This document shows positions 21,721-32,700 of a stretch of DNA of 64,000 bases, in pieces (position 1 is the stretch's first letter; every line of letters starts with the position of its first letter). A model generated the notes under the pieces. The model did not search any database, was not told the DNA's origin, and saw nothing but the letters and a program-made list of their open reading frames with translations. A program made the position numbers and the translations under genes. Origin of the DNA: Undaria pinnatifida (Eukaryota > Sar > Phaeophyceae > Laminariales > Alariaceae); contig JABAKD010000016.1 of NCBI GenBank assembly GCA_012845835.1, forward strand, positions 19,081,696 through 19,145,695, in the 5' to 3' direction.

Positions 21721-23640
21721 GGACTTTCGAACATTTTTTACTGACGGGGCCGTGTAACTGAGGAAAAATGCCCATTGTCTTTGCCATCCCCTTTATGTTT
21801 TACAATTTTACTCGCTTTTCGCGATTTTTTTCATCAGTTTTCGCGTCATTTTTTTCCAACAGTGTTTGTTTGAATGCTTATCAATTTTGTTATGAAAGCC
21901 GGTTTTGAGGTGGCGCAGTAATATAATTCGGGACCCCCTTTACACCGCCGTGTCATATCTTTGGCGGAGGTTCTCGCCGCGATCGACCGTGCCCCTTACC
22001 CGCGACGCCTCCCACCCCTTACCCGCCCCGCCCCCCCCCTGCCGGCTCCCGCGCCTCCCGCCCGCCCCGGCCTTGTTGTCGCTCGCGCTGTCGTTTGCGC
22101 TGTGGTCCAGCGGGCGCCGTTTTTGCTCGTGTTCTTTTTGGGGGGGGGATTGTAACGTGTGTCGTCATGACTTATTTTTCCCTTTAGCCGCCGTTTTTAT
22201 TTACCTGCGGCACGAACGCACGCACGCTTCGCGCATTTATGCATCACGCAAGTATGATACCAGGCACCTGGTATATACATGCTTTTTCAGATGTATTTAT
22301 GCGGCACGCCCAGAGAATAAATTATGAGCGCCTATATATCTACCGGTAAAAGATGCCAGGTATTATTTTTATAGGAAACATACAAAATGTGTTTCCCTTG
22401 TGTTTTCGTTTTTCTTTCTGCTTGTTAACTTTCTTTTGCTTTTGAAGTTGCCCTAAAACTGCATTGAGCTCTGGTTTTGCTTTGGATTTTGCTCCTGCAT
22501 TTTTTTTTTTGCATTTTCATCGATTCTGCATGTTTACGTTGTGTTTGATTTTCCCGTCTACGTATGATACAGTGTTTCGTGGACACCAGCATGTTTTTGT
22601 TTTTTGCTCTTGTACAATAATGTTTTAACTGTTTTTAAAAATAATGTTTTTGCGGTGATCGCTGTGGAAGATATAGCACGGGCCGTGTGTGTCGGTCGCC
22701 GAACGCCAGGGTTATAGGGTTTCCGAAAACCGAGCTTGTGTTTTATACCGTAAGCTACGATAGCACACGGCACTGCTGTGATGCTATATGATGGTACAAG
22801 CAATGCGATATGTCTAATGTCTAATGACCGCTGAATACATACCAATGCGGCACGAGCAAACTGTCGTTTCGCCCATGATACAGAATATCGGGAACCCAAA
22901 AAAGGATGCCTACGAACGAGGGTCACTGAGATTCCTTTTGTTTGTACGAAGGTCCTTCGTGTTTGGTTTTGTTTTCTTCGAAGTTGCGACACGCGTGCTC
23001 CTCGTGCGCTTTCTTTTTTTCCTTCTCCTGTCCTCTTAGACACCACCGAAAATTGAAAAAAAAAGTTTCGGAGGGCCATTCTTTCGTGATCTCTCTAAGG
23101 AGCCGAAGCCCATGCAGACCGGTCGGTTATCCCGACAGGCAGTGTTTCCTTCCTGCGGGCTGTCTAGCGTACCCCAGCAGCCGCAGCACACACCGGCCAC
23201 ACGTACTCGTAATGTAGCTCTATATTTGTCAAAAGGGTGATGACTTTCGTGCCGGAATTTCAGTAGAAGGGGCAGTACAACACGCTCATATACAGCATGG
23301 TGCTATTCTTAATGCACACCGCTCACCCTGGACGAACGGTAAGCGGGCGCTTCTAACCGTTTTGGTGGTTTGTGTCTGGGAACCCAAAAGCGTCAGCAGA
23401 ATCGAGAATTAGTAGTCAGCACCTTCAATCAATCGCGGGCTAAGGCTGCCGTAGTAGGGAAGGGGTGTCCCCATTTTCCACTATTACGGAGATCTGTTGT
23501 TAACAGGGGTCATTTAATGCTTATGGGGTGATAACTCTGTCAATTCTTCGTCGATAACGGTACACGATAGCTTGGATTGTTCGCATAGACCTTACGGTCA
23601 CGGCGCAAAAATAATAAATATATATATATATATGATGTTC
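21721..23640. other. No recognisable gene
   Basis: A long AT-leaning stretch. A 173-residue frame on the minus strand (22558-23079) has no domain, no exon signals and biased composition. Confidence 0.35.
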
Positions 23641-23676
23641 TCGCCGAGATATTGCAGGCATTTACCCCTGTTAACG

Positions 23677-23919
23677 ATGGATCTCCCTAATAATGTGTTT
23701 GAGCCATTCGCACGAGGGACTCTGTACCTCGCCGGCGAAAATGCTTTAGGCGATTTGTTTTGGCGCATCGTTGCCTGCCATTCCATTGCGGAGTCATACC
23801 GCAAAACTAAAGCAGCACGAAAGCTGGAGTTGGCAAAGAAGCAAAGGGAGTCACTCGCGGGAATGACCCAGAGCCACCGAAAAGAAAAGGCCCCAAAAGT
23901 AACCCCCCCCACACCGTAG
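23677..23919 (+). CDS. Small hypothetical protein, 80 residues
   Basis: An ATG at 23677 opens a frame whose middle (LDLFWRI-type hydrophobic helix followed by SYRKTKAARKLELAKKQRES, a basic helix) is more protein-like than its neighbours. It has no recognised family and no clear promoter or splice context. It may equally be chance. Confidence 0.2.
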   Translation: MDLPNNVFEPFARGTLYLAGENALGDLFWRIVACHSIAESYRKTKAARKLELAKKQRESLAGMTQSHRKEKAPKVTPPTP

Positions 23920-24318
23920 ACTTGGTCGGTACAACATGAATATGCTTCCCTTGAAACGAGGGCCACCCTCACGTAAAACGCACACCCCCTGTGTATGAAT
24001 ACACATAATTTTATATACGTGGGCGTTCGGTCTTTACTCCTGACGCGCGCTTGATATAATCAGTGTTGAACATCGGGTCGCAAGTTTACATACATGCGTT
24101 CAAATTGAAATATCGAGCTTTCGATCTATCGTGTCCAACGCGAGTTGCCATCCATCCCCCGACATCCAAATTGCTTGGCTGATACTGAGCGAAAACTTGG
24201 GACGTATTATATCAACTATCGACATCATATCGATTCGATCTTTCGTTGTTCGTATCAAACTCGACTCTCGTTCGATGTCTATCACCACAATAGCAGTCGA
24301 TAGCTCAACCGAACTAAA

Positions 24319-24942
24319 TCAAGGCAGCAGCCCGAACGCCTGCGGCGGGAACACCCTCAGCAGGGCGTGCCCTACAATCTCCCGCTCGTCGAGTTCCCCC
24401 CACACCCTCGAGTCCATGGATGCCGAGGGGTTATCCCCGAGGACGAACACTGTGCCCTGCGGCAAAACCTTATCCTCCGCAGCGGTTATTCGTCGGAGAA
24501 CAGTCTCTGGTAACGCGTCTGCTCCTCCGACAGGTGCCCCCCTTGCCCCCACTCCCCCTCTCCCTCCCCCTCCTCCACCACCTCCTCCTCCTCTTCCTCC
24601 TGCTGCTGGAACTGCTGCTGCTCCTCCTCCTCCTCCTCCTCCTCCTCTTGCTTCGGTTCCTCCTCCGTCCCCCCCTCCACTTCCTCTTCCTCCCCCCTCC
24701 CCTCCGCCCCTTGGGGGATTGGTTGGCAGGACTTTAACGTCTACCTTTCCGTCGCGGCCCACGCTAACCGTATCGCCGGGCAGGGCGGCCACGCGCTTGA
24801 CAAAGAGGTCGCCGTCGCTTAGCTTCCCCCCGGCCTCGGAGACGACTTCGCGCAGCACGGGGGGTGGGCTGAAGAACACTATGTCGTCGCGCCTGATCAG
24901 GAAAGACCTCGACACCTTCTCCACCAGCACCACGTCACCGAC
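24319..24942 (-). CDS. Signal peptidase exon 4 (catalytic Lys and C-terminus)
   Basis: Starts VGDVVLVEKVSR after acceptor CATAACAG and ends QAFGLLP with TGA at 24319-24321. It contains the Lys box (FVKRVAALPGD) and the GDN-DSR-WG box. Glycine-rich coding between them comes from CCT/CCC runs on the plus strand, which explains the long proline or glutamate frames seen in other phases. Confidence 0.9.
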   Translation of the reverse strand, partial: VGDVVLVEKVSRSFLIRRDDIVFFSPPPVLREVVSEAGGKLSDGDLFVKRVAALPGDTVSVGRDGKVDVKVLPTNPPRGGGEGGGRGSGGGDGGGTEARGGGGGGGGAAAVPAAGGRGGGGGGGGGGRGGVGARGAPVGGADALPETVLRRITAAEDKVLPQGTVFVLGDNPSASMDSRVWGELDEREIVGHALLRVFPPQAFGLLP

Positions 24943-26582
24943 CTGTTATGGTATTTACATAAGTGACGGATGATCAAGTTGCCAAGACGTAACCTTGTGC
25001 TTGTTGGAATAAGAGATAATCAAATGACAACAACAGCAGTAGCAACACAACAAATACAACCACACACAAAAAAGGTACCAGGTGCGAGGTACGCACAATA
25101 AACCCAAACCACATAAAACACATATTAATAGGAGCAACAACGGTAGCAGCTCCAATCAACAACAAAACAAGAAACAAACAAAACACAAAAACACACCCAA
25201 AATATACACAAAAATCACACAAAAACAAACCGCAAATCACAAAAATGAAAGCCTTCTCGCCTGCAGCGTCGGCTCCATGCTGTGACTCGGAATAAACGAC
25301 AGCGTCAGCGCCTGGCTCAGCACGAACCCAGTTGCCAGCAGCGACAGGCTCGTCGTCAGCGCGGCCCACGCCGTCGCCGCATTGTACGAGAACGGCGTCA
25401 GCAGGACGGGGAACTCACGCGCCGGAACCTGGACGGGCCACGGCCGCTCCAGCCTCTTCACGAGCGGGTACACCGGTCGCATGGTGAACACTAGGACGCC
25501 CCCGTCGAAGGCCCCCTCCGGTGCCTCCCGAGCGGAGGCAAGCGGCAGCGGGTCCGTGAATTCGGATTCAGAATAGGAGTAGCGTTCGGCTTTGGCTTCG
25601 GCTTCGACTTCGGCTTCGGCTTCGGCTTCGGCGTCGGATACGGTTTCGGAATCGGGTTTGGATTCGAGTTTAGATTCCGATTGCGATTCAGATTCGGAGT
25701 CAGGATCCGTAGAGACCGAAATCTCGAGAATTCGGTATTCGACTCCCGGGAAAATGCCGCGATTTGCGAGGCCCTGAAAATCACGGGTGAAAGCGCGAAT
25801 GAGTACGTGGTAGGGTGAGGGTGGTAAGGTGAAAAACGAGGCGTGTCCGGGTTCCGGGGGCGCAATCCACTCAACGGCCTGCTCACTCAATATGCATACA
25901 TAAAAATACAGCAGGTACGGCAGTACTTAATACGTGCACGAATCAATACGTATCCTCGTACAACAGCATGTGCACCTTCACAAGGAGGATGTTACCCATA
26001 TATAACCGCACCCACATTCAACCTACTTGGAGTTAGAGCAGGATAATGTTTACAGCTGGAACATCTTCTGAGAGCCGCACACAGTGATGTCCGTCCTGGA
26101 TAGATACCAAGCACTTGTTGAGTGCGTGCCTGGCGTTTTCCCTTGTCTCTGCGGTTTACCCGGGTCGAGCATAGAGGTAATACCCTTCGCGAGATCTGTG
26201 TATGCGTATCGCCTGCCAGACGCGTCGGGACCGTACTAAAAAATACAACACTAAATAAGATAATGTATTATGTATACATGTGTGGATAAAAAAAGAACAC
26301 CGGCAATAGCCAAAGCCCCCATAACAGACAAACAAAACCAAAACAAGAAACGAAAGTACTACAGTAGTAGACGCCCTTCCTTACCTGTCGGATCCCTCCC
26401 CACCCATCCCGCGCGCCGATGACGGGCACCACGACATCACCGACAGCCGCCGTCTTCCGAATGTTCTTCGGGACCGAGAAAAGCCTCTTGAGGAAACTCG
26501 GGGGCTCCATGGACACGCCCCCCACCCCGACCCCCTTCCCCACCCCCGCCTTCTCACTTCCTCCCTGCTTGTCCTCCGACAT
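24319..26582 (-). CDS. Type I signal peptidase, plastid/thylakoid type (spliced gene)
   Basis: A membrane serine protease of family S26 that removes signal or transit peptides; the closest resemblance seen is to plastid/thylakoid processing peptidases. I place four exons on the minus strand: 26582-26385, 26235-26160, about 25925-25261 and 24942-24319. The phases agree and give 520 residues. The catalytic core is in the last two exons: a hydrophobic segment, then SFIPSHSMEPTL with the nucleophile Ser, VGDVVLVEKVS, LFVKRVAALPGD with the general-base Lys, and FVLGDNPSASMDSRVWGEL. Odd features are an acidic Ser/Glu and Ala/Glu repeat in exon 3, a glycine-rich insert of about 80 residues between the Lys box and the last box, and a GC-AG intron before exon 4. 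The two 5' exons are assigned by splice signals and phase only and could belong elsewhere. The ATG at 26582 is a choice; the frame is open further upstream. Confidence 0.8.
25261..25925 (-). CDS. Signal peptidase exon 3 (membrane segment and catalytic Ser)
   Basis: Runs to PSHSMEPTLQ and then a GC donor (CAG followed by GCGAGA). The 5' border is uncertain: an acceptor at 25926 fits the phase of the preceding exon, but its pyrimidine tract is poor. A border about 40 bases further in is also possible. A hydrophobic stretch LTTSLSLLATGFVLSQALTL precedes the Ser. Confidence 0.75.
26160..26235 (-). CDS. Probable signal peptidase exon 2
   Basis: After acceptor TATTTTTTAG the frame reads YGPDASGRRYAYTDLAKGIT then SMLDP, ending at donor GTAAAC. 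The 76-base length gives phase 0 to 1. It is recognised as an exon from its splice sites and protein-like content, not from homology. Confidence 0.5.
26385..26582 (-). CDS. Probable signal peptidase exon 1
   Basis: ATG at 26582, 66 codons, ends GWGGIRQ at a near-perfect donor (CAG, then GTAAGG). It contains SFLKRLFSVPKNIRKTAAVG, a basic stretch compatible with a targeting region. The frame is open for at least 35 codons before the ATG. Confidence 0.5.
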
Positions 26583-26796
26583 TAGAACGTCTCCGAGCGC
26601 TCGCTCTTCGGGCCTCTTTGGGGAAATTCAGAACATCGGAGAATTCCGAGAGAGTTATTTGCGGCGAGAGTGGGGAAATCGAGGACAAGGGGCGGGGCGA
26701 GGCCGGATAGGGGGGTGGGTGGGGGGACAGGTTGGTCCGACGGTTTGAAGGCCGCTGGCGGCGAAAAAGTTTCACAACAGAAGAAGCAGAAACAAA

Positions 26797-26820
26797 ACCA
26801 CCACCACCACCACCACCACC

Positions 26821-26866
<46 letters not shown>

Positions 26867-26877
26867 GCAACAACCAC
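26797..26877 (+). repeat. (CCA)n-(CAA)n microsatellite
   Basis: About 15 CAC/CCA units followed by about 14 CAA units upstream of the signal peptidase gene. Confidence 0.85.
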
Positions 26878-26899
26878 ACGATTGAAAATCTGGGATCCA

Positions 26900-28911
26900 T
26901 CTTCCCCGAAATATCTAGACCGTGAAAGGGGGATATAATCTGCCCGATGAAACGGACCTTTTCGAACAGCATTGTTGGAGGTGCCTTCGCTTGCCAACGG
27001 GGCCTACTCGTGGACGAGGCTCCCCCTAGCCCTGAACGTCGCCTCCATGTCTCGGCGGGACGCACACCAGCGGCGGAAGCGGCAGCAGCAGCACTGGACG
27101 GGCTATGGATCAGGACTGCCACCCCTGCGCGCAACGCGGAGACGATAACGGCCGCGCATAGGGGGCAAAGAAAGAGGAAAAGGGAGTTAGCTTTCGTATG
27201 TAGGGGGTTAGAGTACGCGGTACAAGGCGCTTCGCTCCGCGGGCGGTATTCGCCGCCCGCTACGCTTGCTCATGAAGGAAAAATAGAACAACGTATGCGA
27301 AGCGGACAGAGGTTCATGATTGATTGCTGACTGCAGGTGATGCAAACTGGCGACTTGAAAATGCCAAGGGCCCCACCGCCATGGTCCAGGAAAACAACCC
27401 GGACGCCACATACGTGAGAGTACCGTATGTACTTGGTACGTTGCTGTACGAAGTCCTCGCGATATTATGTCTGTCTCGAAGTTTTGACTGCAGAGCTATC
27501 TTTCTAGGATGACGAATCGGTACAGGCGGTGATTGTGCTGAACGTCGACCGGTGGAAAAAACAGTACTAAAAACACACACACCGCAGTGTGGTAGAAGCG
27601 TCAGCGAAGGGACAGCTGTTTTCGTCACGCCCGTCACACGATAAGATATTCCAGACTAAAAATAATACAATATGTCTAGACGGCGGTCCGTCACAGGGCC
27701 GGGCCGAGTGTTAGCGGTACTGGGCAAAATCCAAATTATGATTGTTGGTGGCTTTATAACGCAATACTCGAACAACAACAACAAAGAGGGCATAAATAAA
27801 CATAGTGCGGCTCTCGGCTACACTTTTGCTCTTGTATGCTGCGATGCCAGATAATGATGTGAATGACGTAGCACGTTCACTACAACAACGGCAAAGCGAT
27901 TCGTGCAAGTGCTTGGTGTTCATTTTTAGGCCTACCAGGTAGACACGAGCAAGGATGTCTGCTGCGTTAGGGCCGCCTGAACCCAGCACTATCTGAAATT
28001 GTAGTGTCGCACGGTATCGCTTCAATCGTAGTAGTGCCTCGTGGTAAGCTGAAAGCTGACAACAGCAGCGCTCTCCTTATTGTTTTTGGCAGGTAACACA
28101 GCATACTTGAGCGGCGACACTGACTGCTGACTGCTGACCGGGTCATGTTTTCATGATTGGGGATACCATTTAATGTTGCAACGTACGTAAACGAATGCTG
28201 CTTGCCTACAACAACCTAGTACCTGTAGTGGAAAACGGAGATACTAGAGCGCTGCCGAAGTAGATCTGCGTCGTCAAGGCTACCACAGCGGGCGCGACCC
28301 TGGATCTCGGACGCATCGCTTCGGCAGTGAAGGTAGAAAATCCGGAACATTGGGAGTTCCCCACATGCTAGAGGCGTTTTCTACATGGGATCAATCAATC
28401 TCATCCCTGCTTGACGCTACGAACCCATCTCGTTTTCGCCAGTTTTCGCTGCACGCTGCACACGGCACAGGGTTGACAGTGCAGCTGGCAGCTTACACCT
28501 GTCCGGCCTGTAGTGCTCAGTCTACATTCTGTAATCGTTTCGACGGTTTTCCTGGAGTATTATTGTCGCCTGACGTCAGCAAGAGGCACAGGCACATTCT
28601 CGTACGTCGAAGCGACGACTCGGAAACTTTTTCGCACGGCGGGACTGTCATCTACTACTGTATCTCACTCTCAGAATATCAACATCCGTGCTCAGAGTGC
28701 TTGGTGTAACCTGCCGGCGGCTTACTATATGTCCAGTGTCAGTCTGGAGGGCTCAGGTCCGGGTGGGATAAGATCCGGGTGGGATCAGGGTGCCGAGCAA
28801 GATCGAAGTAATTTAGTTGCATAACGTAGGTGTGCAAACAGTTATTTGCATACCCGTGTTGCAAGGTGTCGTCCTCCGTGACACAGAACACAGAGACACA
28901 CCACAGCAGTC
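26900..28911. other. Intergenic, no recognisable gene
   Basis: Between the divergent signal peptidase (-) and APH-HAD (+) genes. A 119-residue plus frame at 28350-28709 has no domain and lies where the 5' region of the APH-HAD gene would be. Confidence 0.35.
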
Positions 28912-29742
28912 ATGGCGATCGACTTCCCGCTAACTCCTCTCCGTCGCTTCCTCTGGGACCATCTCTCGGAGATCGTCGGCTACGGCGCCGGTGTCGCCGA
29001 TGCAAACCCCTTCGGGCAGGGCGGACCATCACCAACCTCATCACCTTCGCCTTCGCACCCAACGCCGCAGTTGTTCCGACCCGGCGTGAGCGACGCTTGG
29101 GCCGCCGGCGCCGGGTACGAGGGCTTCGACAACTTTCGTGTCGACCTCAAGAAGTTCTCGGTGGGGCAGTCCAACCCGACCTTCCTATTGCGGATCCACC
29201 TATCGCCACCTCCTCCTTCTTCTCTGCCCCGCCCCCACAACAGCCACGGCAAAGGCCATGACAACGGCTACCACCACCAGCATCATCGCAAAAACCGCTA
29301 TCACGAAGGGGGGGACACCCGAAACGCCCCGACGCCACCGAGAACGACAGCAACGACGGAGTACCGCTTCGTGCTCCGAAAAAAGCCTGCCTCGGTCAAG
29401 GTCTCCTCGGCGCACGCGATCGAGCGCGAGTTTAAGGTCCTCCGAGCCCTCTGCCACACCGACGTCCCCGTGCCCCGCGCGCTCCTGCTCTGCGAGGACT
29501 CCACCGTCATCGGGACACCGTTCTACCTCATGGAGTTCGTCAACGGACGAATTTTTTCGGACGCCGCCCTCCCGGGCATGAGCCGGGCGGATCGAGCCGC
29601 GGCCTACGCCAGCGCCGCGGAGACCCTGTCGAGGCTGCACCGGGTGGATGTCGTGCGCGTGGGTCTCCAAGGGTACGGAAGGATTTCCGGTGGCTACCTG
29701 CGACGCCAGGTGACGACACTGGAGAGGGTCGCTGAGAAACAG
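28912..29742 (+). CDS. APH-HAD gene exon 1 (APH N-lobe)
   Basis: ATG at 28912, 277 codons, ends RVAEKQ at donor CAG with GTACGTGA following. Opening MAIDFPLTPLRRFLWDHLSE. A His/Asn-rich loop (codons about 105-135) interrupts the glycine-rich part of the N-lobe. Confidence 0.85.
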
Positions 29743-32700
29743 GTACGTGATATACTTCGAAGTATACGCGTGCGGGGGTGAGAGTTAGGGTGATGGCTGT
29801 GTGAGGTCTAAGTATCATTGATACTACTCATATTATACCGAAATAAAAAACCACTGTTAATAACATTAAGGTAAAAACAACACATGTATTGCGCTCCTAT
29901 CCACCTAATATCTGTATCTTTGATATCGTGGGCATCTGCATTTAGCATGCAGGTAGAATATGCTGGTCCCATCCAACTCCGCGTGCCCCCCTCCCCCCCC
30001 CCTTCTTCCCCCTCCACCCCCCCCTCCCCCCTTCTTCCCCCTCCACCCGAATGAAAATTCGCCAGTTACAAACGCTACCCGACAGGTGATATTATATATT
30101 TACCTTTCGAGCCATCCATGCAGTAGCTCCAATTCGTTTTAATGGTCTTCAAGTTCCAATCAACCCCCACCCCCCGGCCCTTCCCGCCGCCCACACCATC
30201 GTCTACTAGCATCACGCGTGCAGTAAGCTGTTCATTTATGCGACCCCCCCCCCCGCGCCCGCCCTTGAGACCCCTCCCCCGCCCCCCCTTCACTTGAGTA
30301 GACCTCCCCCCCCCCCCTTCCCTCACCGGTCGTACGACTATAGGTTATACGTGTTGAACTGGTGCATTCCACAGCCGTCAGATTTGGTCCCCCTCGAAAA
30401 CGGGTTTTATAGTTTTCGTGCCCAGATTACCACCACCCTGTTGACCCTGGTACTAGCTAATTCTAAGGGGAGTCACCAACCTATATCCTTAATGAGGACA
30501 CACCCACAATAATACGCTCGATCGGAGTATGACACACAGCTTACAAAATATGAGTTTAGACGAAGCCTTCGATCTCACAGATGACGTGTATTTCAAGTTT
30601 TTAGAATATACACTCTAGCCACTGAGCAAGCAATCATGCACGACGTGTGGGTAGGGGGGTGAGGATGAGAGTGAGGGTGAGGGGCGTGTTTTACATGCAC
30701 CATGGCCACTGAACTAGCAGTCGGCGCTGACTGTTAGCCCCAGTGTTTATGGTGTACATACTTGCCGAAACAAAAGCAACTTCCGGGATATGTCTGCCCC
30801 TTTAGAACACCACCCACGTTTGAAGGGACCAAATACTCGGAAGTACGCATACTGTGAGAAAAAATTGCAACAGCAAGGGAAGAGTGGACCTAAGATTTTC
30901 CCAATGGTGGCAATCTTCTTGGTCAGCATTTATTCCATTGCCCCAGTGGTTGTGGCGTATATCTAATAGGCTGTTGGGGAGACGAGAGTGAGGATAGGGG
31001 TTTTTGGGGGTGGGGGTGGATTGGAGGTTGAAGGTGAGAGGTTCGACGCCTGATCGATCGCTTTGCGCGTCCAGTCCATGGCGTGTAATGTGTCGCAGCA
31101 GCGGATGGTATGAATGGGGAGAAAAACGGGTTTGCCTCTTATATAAGAGATGAGACAGATTCTGCCGGCGGGGACGTCATCAACATGTACCATGGTATTG
31201 TGTTAGTTTCTTGAACTGGAAAAATGAACATGTCCGTGCCGTACTCGTTATCCTTATGAAGGGAGTCTTGCATGGTGGGTAGGTGACGAGCCTGTTTTAT
31301 TTGGCCCTCCCAGTCTTCCTTCTTTTACTTGTTTCTTTTTTCCGGGGTATTTTTTCCCTTTCTTTCCCCCTTGCATGTCCATTTTGGCTCATGCTCGGGG
31401 TATGTTTCTATCTCCCGAGCTTTGGCTCCCCTTTTTATTTATTTATTTATTTATTTATTTTGTCTTGGTTTATTTCGTTGTTTCTCTCTTTTACAAGGTA
31501 TTTTGGTTAATGAGGAGAACACGAAGGGGGGAGGGGGGGAAACAGGAGGAGTAGAAGGAAAGCCGTCCAAGGGAATGGGGGCAGGGGGGGCAACAGGAGG
31601 AATAGAAGGGAGACCGCGGTGGACGAAGGCAGGAAGGAGATGGCAGACAGGGTAGCAAGGTATCAGGCCGACTAGTAGGTACATAGCACTTTTCGTCTTT
31701 TTCTGGGGTATTTTTTTCCCCTTTGTTCCCTCCTTGCGTGTCCAGGTTTTTGGCTCGTGTTCGGATTATCTTATTTTGGTTTTACTTCACTTTTTTTTAT
31801 TTCATTTTATTATGTTTCTTTTCCGAGCTTTGGCTCTCCTTTCCGGTTGGGTTGTTTCTTCGATTTCCCCTTCATTTTGTTTGTTTCATTTTTTGTTTTA
31901 TTTTTATCTTTGTTTTTATTTGTTTTCTTATTATTATTTTGTTTTTGTTTTTGTTTTTTGTTTTTGTTTATTTCGTATTTCTCTCTTCCAATGTTTTTCT
32001 GTTGCTGACGTATGTATGTTGTGCCTGTCGTACCCAGTACTAGGGCATGACATTGCGTTGTCGAATGCATTACGATGCATTATCTCTGTGTCGTAGCTTG
32101 TGACCACAGAGCTGATCTTTCTAGGGTGCAGAATCAGTACGGACACTGGGTGTGCTGGATGTCGACGAGTAGAAGAACGGTTTAATGTGAAGAGCACACA
32201 CACACTCGAAATGTATCGCAACGAAGCACTATTTCGAGGATTCTCGTCGGAAATCCGCCATGACATTCGTCAAGATGGTGTTGCGGCCATGTCACGGTAA
32301 ATAGCAACGGAACATGAATATGTTCGCGACCGATATAGCACCAAGCTTGCGCAGCTGAAAAGGAAACTGGTTCGTATTCTGCTAAAACAGCATTGCAACG
32401 CAATACGCACATTTGTTTTTGCGAATGTAAGCTGAAAATTGTATCGTTCATTATGATAACGTTTTCGCCTCTTGTCGCGATAAAAAGCAACGTAAATATG
32501 GAAGATTCACAACCGACTTATCGCAAAGCTTACCGAGCTAAAAAGAAGACTTATTCGTATCACACTCAATAGGTATCGCAAATAACTACTTTCACCTGTG
32601 AAAACAAGTTCAAAACGTATTATATGGGTATGCCTACATATCGAAAAACTACATGCGATTACTCAAGATAACGTTGTCGCCCTGAAACCGCGACGTTACG

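Noticed and set aside
24131-24973. 280-residue Pro-rich plus-strand frame
   Set aside because: It is antisense to the signal peptidase exon, whose catalytic motifs are unmistakable.
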